From Clostridia bacterium (GTDB lineage: Bacteria; Bacillota; Clostridia; Oscillospirales; Acutalibacteraceae), in the NCBI GenBank assembly GCA_017428525.1, contig JAFRQQ010000013.1, forward strand, positions 1-64,000: DNA of 64,000 nucleotides, written 5' to 3'. The position numbers and the translations under genes are program-made. Below are positions 8,684 to 15,468 of this stretch, piece by piece. The notes beneath the pieces were generated by a model, which saw only the letters and a program-made list of their open reading frames with translations, did no database searches and was not told where the DNA came from. Within the stretch, counting starts at the first letter, position 1. Each line of letters starts with the position of its first letter.

Positions 8684-8734
8684 CGGCGCACCTCCCTTCC
8701 GCTGTTCGTTCCGCAGATTCATTTTCAACTTTTT

Positions 8735-8763
8735 ATTTTATATTATATTTGCCGCCGGGTCAA
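8735..8763 (-). promoter_or_regulatory. Sigma-A promoter for VTT-galK-M42 operon
   Basis: On the minus strand, TTGACC and TAAAAT are separated by 17 bases, 52 bases upstream of the chosen start of the VTT gene, in an AT-rich gap. Confidence 0.6.
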
Positions 8764-8866
8764 GAACTTTATTTCATATTTTTTCCGGATTTTGCATTTC
8801 TTTTTTTGATTTGTTGTGTTATAATGTGAACAGTCAAAAATGAAAACGGATCGGAGGCGCGCTTTT

Positions 8867-9814
8867 ATGAAGCTTTGTGTGTTGGACGGCTATGCCGAAA
8901 ACCCGGGCGATCTGTCCTGGGACTGGCTGCATGCGCTCGGCGACTGCACCGTTTATGACCGCACGCCCGCCGCGGAAATCGCGGCGCGGATCCGCGGCTG
9001 CGACATCATTCTCACCAACAAAACGCCGCTCACGGCGCAGACCCTTTCGGCCGAGCCGCAGCTGCGCTACATCGGCCTGCTGAGCACGGGCTTCAACGTC
9101 GTGGACTGGGCCTACTGCCGCGATCACGGCATTGCCGTGACCAACATCCCCTCCTACAGCACGCAGGCGGTCGCGCAGCTGGTGTTTGCGCTGATTCTCG
9201 AGCATACGAACGCCGTGGCGCTGCACAGCGCGTCGGTCCACAGCGGCGGCTGGGCGGCGAGCGCGGATTTTTCCTATCAGGTCGCGCCGCTCACGGAGCT
9301 CAATGGCAAAACGCTCGGCATTTTCGGCTTCGGCAAGATCGGCAAGGCCGTCGCGCGCATTGCGCAGGCCTTCGGCATGCGGGTGCTCGCCTGCACGCAT
9401 CAACCGGCGGCGACCGACGGCGTAACCTTCGTTGACCGCGACACGATGCTCGCCGAAAGCGACATTGTGACCCTGCACTGTCCGCTCACGCCGGAAACCG
9501 AGGGCATGGTCAATGCGGAATTCCTGGCAAAAATGAAGCCGACGGCGCTGCTGATCAACACCTCCCGCGGGCAGGTGATCGACGAGCAGGCGCTCGCGGA
9601 TGCGCTGAAAACCGGCGTCATTGCCGGCGCGGGGCTGGACGTGATGGCGTCGGAGCCGCCGCGGGCGGACAATCCCCTGACCGGCCTTGCAAACTGCGTC
9701 ATCACGCCGCACATCGCCTGGGCGGCCTTTGAAACCCGGGCGCGGCTGATGGACATCGCGCAGCGCAATCTGCGCGCCTTCCTCGACGGCACGCCGGAAA
9801 ACATGGTCTATTGA
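8867..9814 (+). CDS. D-2-hydroxyacid dehydrogenase (glycerate/hydroxypyruvate type)
   Basis: 315 residues. The start was chosen at 8867 because GGAGG sits nine bases upstream; a longer form from 8840 lacks a site. It is an NAD-dependent dehydrogenase with the split catalytic domain and a Rossmann fold at about 105-285. The dinucleotide loop is GIFGFGKIGKAVA. The catalytic triad is visible as Arg in INTSRGQVIDE, Glu in VMASEPPRAD and His in ITPHIAWA. The ending is closest to glycerate dehydrogenase/hydroxypyruvate reductase proteins of Firmicutes. It probably reduces a 2-oxoacid in the cytosol; the substrate is not certain. A TATAAT box at 8820-8825 precedes it. The gap to the next gene is short (39 bases). 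Confidence 0.9.
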   Translation: MKLCVLDGYAENPGDLSWDWLHALGDCTVYDRTPAAEIAARIRGCDIILTNKTPLTAQTLSAEPQLRYIGLLSTGFNVVDWAYCRDHGIAVTNIPSYSTQAVAQLVFALILEHTNAVALHSASVHSGGWAASADFSYQVAPLTELNGKTLGIFGFGKIGKAVARIAQAFGMRVLACTHQPAATDGVTFVDRDTMLAESDIVTLHCPLTPETEGMVNAEFLAKMKPTALLINTSRGQVIDEQALADALKTGVIAGAGLDVMASEPPRADNPLTGLANCVITPHIAWAAFETRARLMDIAQRNLRAFLDGTPENMVY

Positions 9815-9853
9815 TGCATTGCGCATATGCATTTTAAGAAAGGAAGAATAGAA

Positions 9854-11698
9854 ATGAAACGCTCCCTGCAACACATTCTGGCGCTGCTGCTCTGCGCGGC
9901 GCTGCTGCTGACCGCCCTGCCCTTCGGCGCCGCGGCTGCCGACGCACAGCCCGCATCGGAGACAGAAGGCAAGCGCACCGCCTGCGGCGCGGACTGCCCG
10001 TATTATCCGACGATCATCGTGCCCGGTCTCGGCCAGTCCAGCACGATCGTGATCGATGAAAACGGCGATCCCGTGCTGGATAAGGACGGCAACAAGGTCT
10101 CCTCCTTCCCTGCCTATGTGCAGACCGGCAAGCTCGTGGGCAGGCTCCTGGGCCCGGCGCTGCTTTCCCTGGTGACGCAGCGGGACGTCGGTCTTTCCAA
10201 GGCCGGCGCGGACGCGATCGACATCTGCTTCGGGCTGAACGCCTGCGACCTGAACGGCCAGCTCGGCAATCAGGTCATGACCGAGAAATTCCCCTATTCC
10301 TATGCGGAATACAGCGAGTATGACCGCGACGTGGTCAATCACCACATCCCGTTTGAGCAGTATCCGACCGATCTGCCGCGCGATCATCTCTATTATTTTG
10401 AATACAATTCCTTCGGCAACCACATCGACCTTGCGAATGAGCTCTATGATTTCATTCAGATGGTCAAGGCGCAGACCGGTCACGACAAGGTCAATCTGGT
10501 GCCGCTGAGCCAGGGCGCTTCCATCACGAGCGCCATGATCGAATATCATCCGGAAATTGCCGATCAGCTGCACAAGATCCTGTTCGTCGTGCCCGCGCTG
10601 GACGGCTCGAAGATCATCGGCGACGTCTTCAACGGCCGGATCACCTTCCTGAATCCGGATTATCTTTACAGCGGCTTCCTTGAGGATATGCGTCTGCTCG
10701 ACGAGCACACCGCCCGCCTGATCGAGGTGGCCGCGCGTATCCTGCCCGACGAGCTGATCGCGAAGGTGCTTTCCTCCGCCGTGGACGAGCTGGTCGGCGG
10801 CGTGATGATCCGCTCCACGAGCATGTGGGCGCTCTGCCCCTCCGCCGACTACCCCTCCGCCGCGGAGAAGTATCTCTCCTCGCCCGAGATGGCGGAAATC
10901 CGCAGGCAGACCGACCGCTATTATCAGGTGCAGCTGCACGCGCGCGACAATATTCTCGCTTTGAAAGAAGCCGGCGTGCAGATCTTCGATCTGGCGGAAT
11001 ATGATTTCCCGCTGATCAACGTCGGCGAGAGCTGGAACAAGCAGAACGGCGATTTCATCATTCAGCTTGATTCCACCTCCATGGGCGCGACGTCCGCCAA
11101 CTGCGGCGAGACGCTGCCGGAGGGCTATGTGCAGCAGAATACGCACTGCACGAATCCCGCCCACAACCACATTTCGCCCGACAACGTGATCGACGCCTCG
11201 ACCGGTCTGCTGCCGGACACCACCTTCTACTTCAAGAACAACCGCCACGACCTGACGCAGCACAACGACACCATCCTCAAGATCGCCATGAACCTGATCG
11301 CGCACGACGATCTGACGGACGTCTTCTCCGACCCGGACTTCCCGCAGTTCCTGCCCGGGCGCAACGTGAGCAAGTTAAAGCCCCTGCTCGCGCAGGCCAA
11401 GGAGCTTGACACCACGAAACTCCCGCCCGCGAAAGCGGACGCGCTGAACGACGCGATCGTGCAGGCGCAGGACGTGCTCGCGCACACGGACGGCACGATG
11501 GAGGACATCGCCGCCGCCGAGCAGGCGCTGACGGACGCGCTTGTCGCCGTCGGAGAGGCGGAGGTCGAAAAGGAGAAGGATCCGACCTTCCTGCGCAATC
11601 TGAGCGAATGGCTGTATCGCAACTTCGGCGCGAACGGCTATTCCGAATTCCCGCGCACGGCGCTGCAGAAGCTGTTCGGCAAGCTGCTCGGGCGCTGA
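9854..11698 (+). CDS. Secreted alpha/beta hydrolase with FIVAR-like region
   Basis: 614 residues from the ATG at 9854 (AAAGGAAG site). The signal peptide is MKRSLQHILALLLCAALL with an AAAADA cleavage region. The PTIIVPGLGQSS motif resembles the oxyanion strand of LCAT/lipase-like enzymes. The nucleophile elbow is VPLSQGAS, where Pro replaces the usual first Gly. A late DTTFYFKNNRHDLTQ motif probably holds the catalytic His. Residues about 510-570 form a FIVAR-like three-helix module (LDTTKLPPAKADALNDAI, AEQALTDALV). The C-terminus begins PTFLRNLSEWLYRNFG, a diverged form of the tail seen in other exported proteins here. The secreted hydrolase at 60879 is a distant relative. The likely location is outside the cell; the substrate is unknown. 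Confidence 0.82.
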   Translation: MKRSLQHILALLLCAALLLTALPFGAAAADAQPASETEGKRTACGADCPYYPTIIVPGLGQSSTIVIDENGDPVLDKDGNKVSSFPAYVQTGKLVGRLLGPALLSLVTQRDVGLSKAGADAIDICFGLNACDLNGQLGNQVMTEKFPYSYAEYSEYDRDVVNHHIPFEQYPTDLPRDHLYYFEYNSFGNHIDLANELYDFIQMVKAQTGHDKVNLVPLSQGASITSAMIEYHPEIADQLHKILFVVPALDGSKIIGDVFNGRITFLNPDYLYSGFLEDMRLLDEHTARLIEVAARILPDELIAKVLSSAVDELVGGVMIRSTSMWALCPSADYPSAAEKYLSSPEMAEIRRQTDRYYQVQLHARDNILALKEAGVQIFDLAEYDFPLINVGESWNKQNGDFIIQLDSTSMGATSANCGETLPEGYVQQNTHCTNPAHNHISPDNVIDASTGLLPDTTFYFKNNRHDLTQHNDTILKIAMNLIAHDDLTDVFSDPDFPQFLPGRNVSKLKPLLAQAKELDTTKLPPAKADALNDAIVQAQDVLAHTDGTMEDIAAAEQALTDALVAVGEAEVEKEKDPTFLRNLSEWLYRNFGANGYSEFPRTALQKLFGKLLGR

Positions 11699-11726
11699 CC
11701 GCACCCGACAAATCGAATACAGCATA

Positions 11727-11767
11727 GAAAAACGTCGGCTGTCCGGATCGGGCAGCCGACGTTTTTT
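11727..11767 (+). terminator. Rho-independent terminator after secreted hydrolase
   Basis: The 11-bp stem AACGTCGGCTG / CAGCCGACGTT, with an 11-base loop, runs into TTTTTT. It closes the plus-strand transcript ending at 11698. Confidence 0.9.
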
Positions 11768-11835
11768 ACGGAATAAGGATAGAGCGCATGAGGAAGGATC
11801 GCGGCATGCAGCCGATGGCTTGTGCGGATTCCGGC

Positions 11836-11860
11836 GGACGATCGATGATCGTCCCTACGG
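11836..11860. repeat. CCCTACGG-type palindromic repeat
   Basis: A perfect stem GGACGATC-GATGATCGTCC followed by CTACGG. It has the same design as the palindromes clustered at 55033-55388 and lies between the terminator of the hydrolase and the end of the phage-type module. Confidence 0.7.
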
Positions 11861-11890
11861 TTGCACGCCTTTCGCCTTCCGCACTCCGCC

Positions 11891-12181
11891 TTAATTATTC
11901 TTCCTGCTGTTGCGGTCCTGTTCCCGCAGAAGGAGCAGGATGTCGTCCGCGGCCTGCGCGGCCTCGGTGAAGGAATTGTTCTTCCAGTAGCCGGCGGCTG
12001 CGCCGAGCAGCAGGAGAAGATAAGAGAGGACCTTTTCCGCCCAGTCCGCCTCCCCTGCCGCCTCCGCGCCGAACAGCCGCAGGCCGACGGCAATCAGCGC
12101 CGCAACCAGCAGCGCCAGACGCAGCCAGGTGCCCGCCGTCACTTCCCGCAGCGACAGCAGCGCCATTTGCAGTTTTTTCAT
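11891..12181 (-). CDS. Phage holin (phiLC3-like)
   Basis: 96 residues. It has two hydrophobic helices (LRLALLVAALIAVGLRLF and VLSYLLLLLGAAAGYW), and the second ends in the GYWKNNSFTEAAQAAD signature typical of phi-LC3/dp-1 type holins of Gram-positive phages. Holins oligomerise in the cytoplasmic membrane and open lesions that release or activate an endolysin. Here no amidase or lysozyme follows: the gene ends at a short palindrome and the next gene is a convergent hydrolase. It overlaps the XhlA-like gene by 4 bases and is the last gene of the LexA-box module. Family recognition is good; whether it still lyses cells is open. Confidence 0.85.
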   Translation of the reverse strand: MKKLQMALLSLREVTAGTWLRLALLVAALIAVGLRLFGAEAAGEADWAEKVLSYLLLLLGAAAGYWKNNSFTEAAQAADDILLLLREQDRNSRKNN

Positions 12182-12378
12182 AAAGCCTCCTTGAATCGCT
12201 CTTCGAGCGTTTTGACCCGCAGCTCGTTGACCGTCATGCGTTCAACGAGATTGTTGTGCTTGTTGACCTTGGTTTCCAGCTGCTGCAGCCGGTAATTCGT
12301 CAGACGCTGCGCGGCGAGAATGCCCGCAACGCAGCCGACCGCGGAGCCCAGAAACGAAAACAGCAGATTCCAATCCAT
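12178..12378 (-). CDS. XhlA-like small membrane protein
   Basis: 66 residues: one N-terminal membrane helix (LLFSFLGSAVGCVAGILAAQ), then a coiled coil (YRLQQLETKVNKHNNLVERM) with the KHNNLVERM signature found in XhlA/haemolysin-type and lysis-cassette proteins of Firmicutes phages and PBSX. In PBSX, XhlA acts together with the holin XhlB in host lysis. The gene sits 19 bases after the tail-fibre-like gene and overlaps the holin gene by 4 bases, the order expected for a lysis cassette. It is preceded by a GGAGGTGAA site. Confidence 0.8.
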   Translation of the reverse strand: MDWNLLFSFLGSAVGCVAGILAAQRLTNYRLQQLETKVNKHNNLVERMTVNELRVKTLEERFKEAL

Positions 12379-12397
12379 GCCGGTTCACCTCCGCAAA

Positions 12398-13420
12398 TCA
12401 GATGCCCTGAATCAGCAGCTGACGCAGCGATTCGCCGGCGCAGGAATCGATCGTCAGCACATCGTTGAGCATGCGCATCACATAGAGATTGCCCTTGACG
12501 ACCATCATCGGATGGGAGTCGTAGTTTTCATCCAGATACGACCGCGTGCCGCCGTGCGCGGAAACGAACAGCATGGCGTCGCGGTTGCCGTCGATCACGT
12601 CCATATTATAGCTTTCAAACAGCTGCTGCACCTGCGCGTCCGTCCGGCTGCCGTCGTCGATGAGCACCCACAGGCGCGTGGAGAAATCCAGCAGAGAAAC
12701 GATAAACAGCGAGGTGGTCAGCTTCCAGTCAAGCCCGCATTCGTTGACGGTCAGACGGCCGTTGTCATCCTTGCAAACCGCGTTCAGCTGCGCCACCTTG
12801 ACGCCGCCGAGCGTGTCGGCCGCAGCCGCCGGCAGCGTGTAAGCGCTCTGCTGCGCGCTCATCTGCAGCGCCGTCACCGCCGTTTCCAGCGTGCTCAGCC
12901 GCGCCGAAAGCGCCGCGAGTTCCGAGGCCGTCTGCGCATTGCAGGTCGCCTCCAGCGCCGTGATCTGCGCACGCACGGACACGATCTCCGTCTCCAGCGC
13001 CGCCAGCCGGTCATAGCCGCTCTCGCCCAGCGCTGCGCCGGACGGCATAATCGACGGCAGGAACTCGAGCGTGATGATCGACGTTTTCTTGATCGTGCGT
13101 TTGCCGTTTTCGGTCTTCTGCCCTTCCAGCTGCACGCGCAGCCGGCCGGTGGAGGTCAGGCGCTCGGTCAGCGGGCAATACAGCGTGGCGCCGCTGAGAT
13201 AAACCGGGCCGTCCGAATTTGCCGTCACCGGCTCGGAGCTGAAGCGTCCGCCGAAGGCCAGCGTATCAAAATGCAGGCAGTAGCGCTCGAAGCCCGCCTG
13301 CGCGAACGGCCCGAGCGAAACAGCCAGCTGCTCGGCATTGCTCTCGCCGATATAGCCGCGCGCAGAGGCGGTTTCCAATGTGTAATCCGTGCCGACTGTG
13401 GCAGTAATTGTAAAAATCAT
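12398..13420 (-). CDS. Phage tail-fibre / baseplate-upper-protein-like protein
   Basis: 340 residues in three parts. Residues 1-130 are a beta-rich N-terminal domain like those of BppU-type baseplate or tail-fibre proteins. Residues about 135-185 form a heptad-rich coiled coil (LAALETEIVSVRAQITALEA, then LAALSARLSTLETAVTALQ), which probably makes a trimeric stalk. A short TLGGVKVAQLNAV linker, common in tail fibres, leads to a C-terminal domain (about 225-340) of unknown fold. In phages such proteins bind the host surface. No tail tube, tape measure or baseplate hub genes are present. It overlaps the 83-residue gene upstream by 4 bases. A domesticated adhesin is an alternative. Confidence 0.7.
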   Translation of the reverse strand: MIFTITATVGTDYTLETASARGYIGESNAEQLAVSLGPFAQAGFERYCLHFDTLAFGGRFSSEPVTANSDGPVYLSGATLYCPLTERLTSTGRLRVQLEGQKTENGKRTIKKTSIITLEFLPSIMPSGAALGESGYDRLAALETEIVSVRAQITALEATCNAQTASELAALSARLSTLETAVTALQMSAQQSAYTLPAAAADTLGGVKVAQLNAVCKDDNGRLTVNECGLDWKLTTSLFIVSLLDFSTRLWVLIDDGSRTDAQVQQLFESYNMDVIDGNRDAMLFVSAHGGTRSYLDENYDSHPMMVVKGNLYVMRMLNDVLTIDSCAGESLRQLLIQGI

Positions 13421-13668
13421 ACTGAGTAAAACCCCTTTCCGTGATACTGCGGATCATAATAGTGCCGCAGATAATCCGCCGTCGCCTGCGTGTCGCGGCA
13501 CTGCAGATACAGCACACGCAGCTCGCACTCGAGCGCATAGATCTTTTTCTGATCGCCCGCAGTGCCGAGATCCCGCAGCCGTTCCCGCCGCCGCGCGATC
13601 ATCGCGCGCAGCGCATCCGCGGCAGACTGATAGGCATCCCCGAGCTCATACAGCGTCGCGCCCGTCAT
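13417..13668 (-). CDS. Small helical protein of the phage-type module
   Basis: 83 residues, mainly alpha-helical: LGDAYQSAADALRAMIARRR, then a YALECELRVLYLQCRD helix and a Tyr-rich end (YLRHYYDPQYHGKGFYSV). I do not recognise a named family. Small proteins of this look occur next to phage tail genes in Firmicutes, but I cannot name a function. It overlaps the regulator gene by 23 bases and the tail-fibre-like gene by 4 bases, so it is certainly translated in the same message if it is real. The charged, Cys-containing helix could mediate assembly or chaperoning of the fibre protein. Confidence 0.6.
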   Translation of the reverse strand: MTGATLYELGDAYQSAADALRAMIARRRERLRDLGTAGDQKKIYALECELRVLYLQCRDTQATADYLRHYYDPQYHGKGFYSV

Positions 13669-14305
13669 TCCGATCCGCTCCTTTCAAAATCAAATCTGTT
13701 GAAACCTGATAAAAACCGCTGAGCTTGAGCAGCTCCGATGTGCGCAGCGTCACCCGTCCGGCTTCGAGCGATTCGAGCCGATCAGACTGAAAGCCCAGAA
13801 GGGACGCCGCCGTTTCGCACGGGATCGCCTCCCGCTCCCGCAAGGTGCGCAGACGCGCGCCGACCGAGGCAGGCAGAAACGCGCGCGCAGAAGAAACCGC
13901 CGCCGCCCGCCGCACCGCCAGCGGAACGAGCGCCGTCGTCTGCAGATCGTGCTGATACGCAACGACATACTGCAGCACCTGCTCGAGCCTGCGCAGCGCA
14001 CGCTGGAGCGTCACGCTGACTGTCGGGCGCGAAACGCCGAGCGCCTGCGCCGTTTCGGAAACAGAAAAGCCGCGATACCAGTGCAGCACCACGGCACGCC
14101 GCTCCGGCGCGGTCAGCTCGCGGCGGACCGCCTGATCCACCAGCGCGGAAAGATCCACCGCACGTTTGCGCCAGGCATAGGCCGCCGGCGCTTCGCAGGC
14201 AGAGCAGCCGCGTCCGCAGCAGACCCGCTGCGCAGCCTCGATCTCCTCCTTCTGCGGCGGTGTAAACAACATCGCCTGCAATTGCTCGCGATCTTCGTCA
14301 ACCAT
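13646..14305 (-). CDS. Sigma-70 region 4 / XRE helix-turn-helix fusion regulator
   Basis: 219 residues. Residues 20-45 contain a Cys cluster (CCGRGCSAC, Cys29/30/34/37) that could bind metal. Residues 63-112 are a sigma-factor region 4-like HTH (LTAPERRAVVLHWYRGFSVS then ETAQALGVSRPTVSVTLQRA). Residues 148-205 form a second HTH of XRE type (VGARLRTLREREAIPCETAA, ending YQVSTDLILKGA). No sigma region 2 is present, so it cannot be a standard sigma factor. It is the first gene of the module, 39 bases below the -10 box of a promoter with a LexA box, and has an AGGGAG site. It likely regulates the module or late genes, as ArpU/XpaF-like phage proteins do. Confidence 0.75.
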   Translation of the reverse strand: MVDEDREQLQAMLFTPPQKEEIEAAQRVCCGRGCSACEAPAAYAWRKRAVDLSALVDQAVRRELTAPERRAVVLHWYRGFSVSETAQALGVSRPTVSVTLQRALRRLEQVLQYVVAYQHDLQTTALVPLAVRRAAAVSSARAFLPASVGARLRTLREREAIPCETAASLLGFQSDRLESLEAGRVTLRTSELLKLSGFYQVSTDLILKGADRNDGRDAV

Positions 14306-14343
14306 GTCATCATCTCCCTGTTTTTTCGACTCGGTACAGTCTC

Positions 14344-14372
14344 ATTTTAGCGAACATTTGTTCGCCTGTCAA
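14344..14372 (-). promoter_or_regulatory. Sigma-A promoter of the phage-type module
   Basis: On the minus strand, a consensus TTGACA (14367-14372) and TAAAAT (14344-14349) are separated by exactly 17 bases. The start codon at 14305 follows 38 bases after the -10 box. The whole spacer is occupied by the LexA-type palindrome. Confidence 0.9.
14350..14365. promoter_or_regulatory. LexA (DinR/SOS) box inside promoter spacer
   Basis: The sequence GCGAACATTTGTTCGC contains CGAACATTTGTTCG, a perfect match to the Bacillus-type LexA operator CGAAC-N4-GTTCG, with symmetrical outer bases. It fills the spacer between -35 and -10, where bound LexA would block RNA polymerase. This predicts induction by DNA damage. 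Confidence 0.9.
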
Positions 14373-14404
14373 GAAGGCACGGCGAAAAACGCCGCTGCAA
14401 AACA

Positions 14405-14430
14405 AAAGAGGTACAAAATCGTACCTCTTT
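14405..14430. promoter_or_regulatory. Perfect 10-bp inverted repeat upstream of module promoter
   Basis: AAAGAGGTAC and GTACCTCTTT flank a 6-base AAAATC loop. It lies upstream of the LexA promoter and before the isomerase promoter, with A/T tracts on both sides. It could be a bidirectional terminator or an operator. Apart from this and the two promoters, the 303-base gap 14306-14608 shows nothing else. Confidence 0.45.
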
Positions 14431-14541
14431 CGCAGCGACGGAAAATAATGCTTGACAAGTTCCCGAAATCTTTACAGCGGCGGCAAGCGCGTTCAGGCGC
14501 GCCGCGGCGCAAAAAAACTCCGTCAAATTCACTATATCCCC

Positions 14542-14570
14542 TTGTATATTTTTAAAAGTTATGATACAAT
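14542..14570 (+). promoter_or_regulatory. Promoter for isomerase/oxidoreductase operon
   Basis: TTGTAT and TACAAT are separated by 17 bases in an AT-rich stretch, 38 bases before the isomerase start, which has a GGAAGGAGG site. Confidence 0.7.
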
Positions 14571-14608
14571 CTTAACGAATATATCCCTTTGGGGAAGGAG
14601 GAACGTCC

Positions 14609-15433
14609 ATGAAACTGCCTGTTGCGGTCCAGCTCTATTCCGTGCGCGACGAAATGGAGCAGGACGTTTACGGCACCCTGCAAAAAATGAAGGACCTCGG
14701 CTATGACGGCGTGGAATTTGCCGGTTTGTTCGGCGAAGCGCCGGAGAAGCTCAAGGCATTCTGCGCTGAGATCGGGCTCACGCCCATTTCCGCGCATGTG
14801 CCCTATGACGACATGCTGGCCGACCCGACCGGCGTGCTCGGCGATTACGCGGCGCTCGGCTGCAAATATGTGGCCGTGCCGTATCTGACCGAGGAGCACC
14901 GCCCCGGCACCGACGGCTTTGCCGCCACGGTCGCGGGTATCCGCAAAATCGCGGAGGCCGCCAAGGCGCTCGGCATTCAGCTGCTCTACCACAACCACGA
15001 TTTCGAATTCGTGAAGATCGGCGACGACTACGCGCTCGACGTGCTGTATGCGAGCGTGCCGGCCGACCTGCTGCAGACCGAATTCGACACCTGCTGGGTC
15101 AAGGTCGCGGGCGAGGATCCCGTTGCCTATCTCAAAAAGTACGCCGGGCGCAGCCCCGTGGTGCATCTCAAGGATTTTGAGAAGCACGGCAGCGCGGGCG
15201 GTCAGCTCTATCAGCTGATCGGCATCGAAGAAGAAGCCGCGCAGGCGGACGCCGGCAGCTTCACCTTCAAGCCCGTCGGATCGGGCATGCAGGATTTCCC
15301 GGCCATTCTCGCCGCCTCGGTTGAAGCCGGCGCGGAATGGGTGGTCGTCGAGCAGGATGAGCCCGCGGCGGGCGATACGCGCCTCGATTCCGTTAAGCAG
15401 AGCCGCGACTACCTGCGTTCTCTCGGATGGTAA
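14609..15433 (+). CDS. Sugar phosphate isomerase/epimerase (xylose-isomerase-like TIM barrel)
   Basis: 274 residues of the AP-endonuclease-2/xylose-isomerase-like barrel (IolE/IolI/YcjR group). Seen: VAVQLYSVRDEMEQD at strand 1, GYDGVEFAGLFG, SAHVPYDDM with a metal His, YHNHDFEF with metal ligands, EFDTCWV, VVHLKDFEKHG and VVVEQDEP with the last metal Glu. Members isomerise or epimerise free or phosphorylated sugars and inositols using a divalent metal. It is directly followed (35 bases) by a Gfo/Idh/MocA oxidoreductase, the usual partner in 3-keto-sugar and inositol catabolism. It opens the operon ending at 17885. The exact sugar is unknown. Cytosolic, no signal peptide. Confidence 0.88.
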   Translation: MKLPVAVQLYSVRDEMEQDVYGTLQKMKDLGYDGVEFAGLFGEAPEKLKAFCAEIGLTPISAHVPYDDMLADPTGVLGDYAALGCKYVAVPYLTEEHRPGTDGFAATVAGIRKIAEAAKALGIQLLYHNHDFEFVKIGDDYALDVLYASVPADLLQTEFDTCWVKVAGEDPVAYLKKYAGRSPVVHLKDFEKHGSAGGQLYQLIGIEEEAAQADAGSFTFKPVGSGMQDFPAILAASVEAGAEWVVVEQDEPAAGDTRLDSVKQSRDYLRSLGW

Positions 15434-15468
15434 TTCAATAATACGTTCAGATAAAAGGAGGATTTCCT

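Noticed and set aside
8834..11305. Very long open frame (823 codons) on the minus strand
   Set aside because: It lies opposite two well-supported plus-strand genes with good ribosome sites and family motifs; its composition (Arg/His/Ala/Gly rich, no motifs) is that of a GC-driven antisense frame.
11891..14372. Interpretation as a full prophage
   Set aside because: Only regulator, fibre and lysis-type genes are present; no integrase, replication, packaging, capsid or tail-tube genes and no attachment repeats were found in the flanks.
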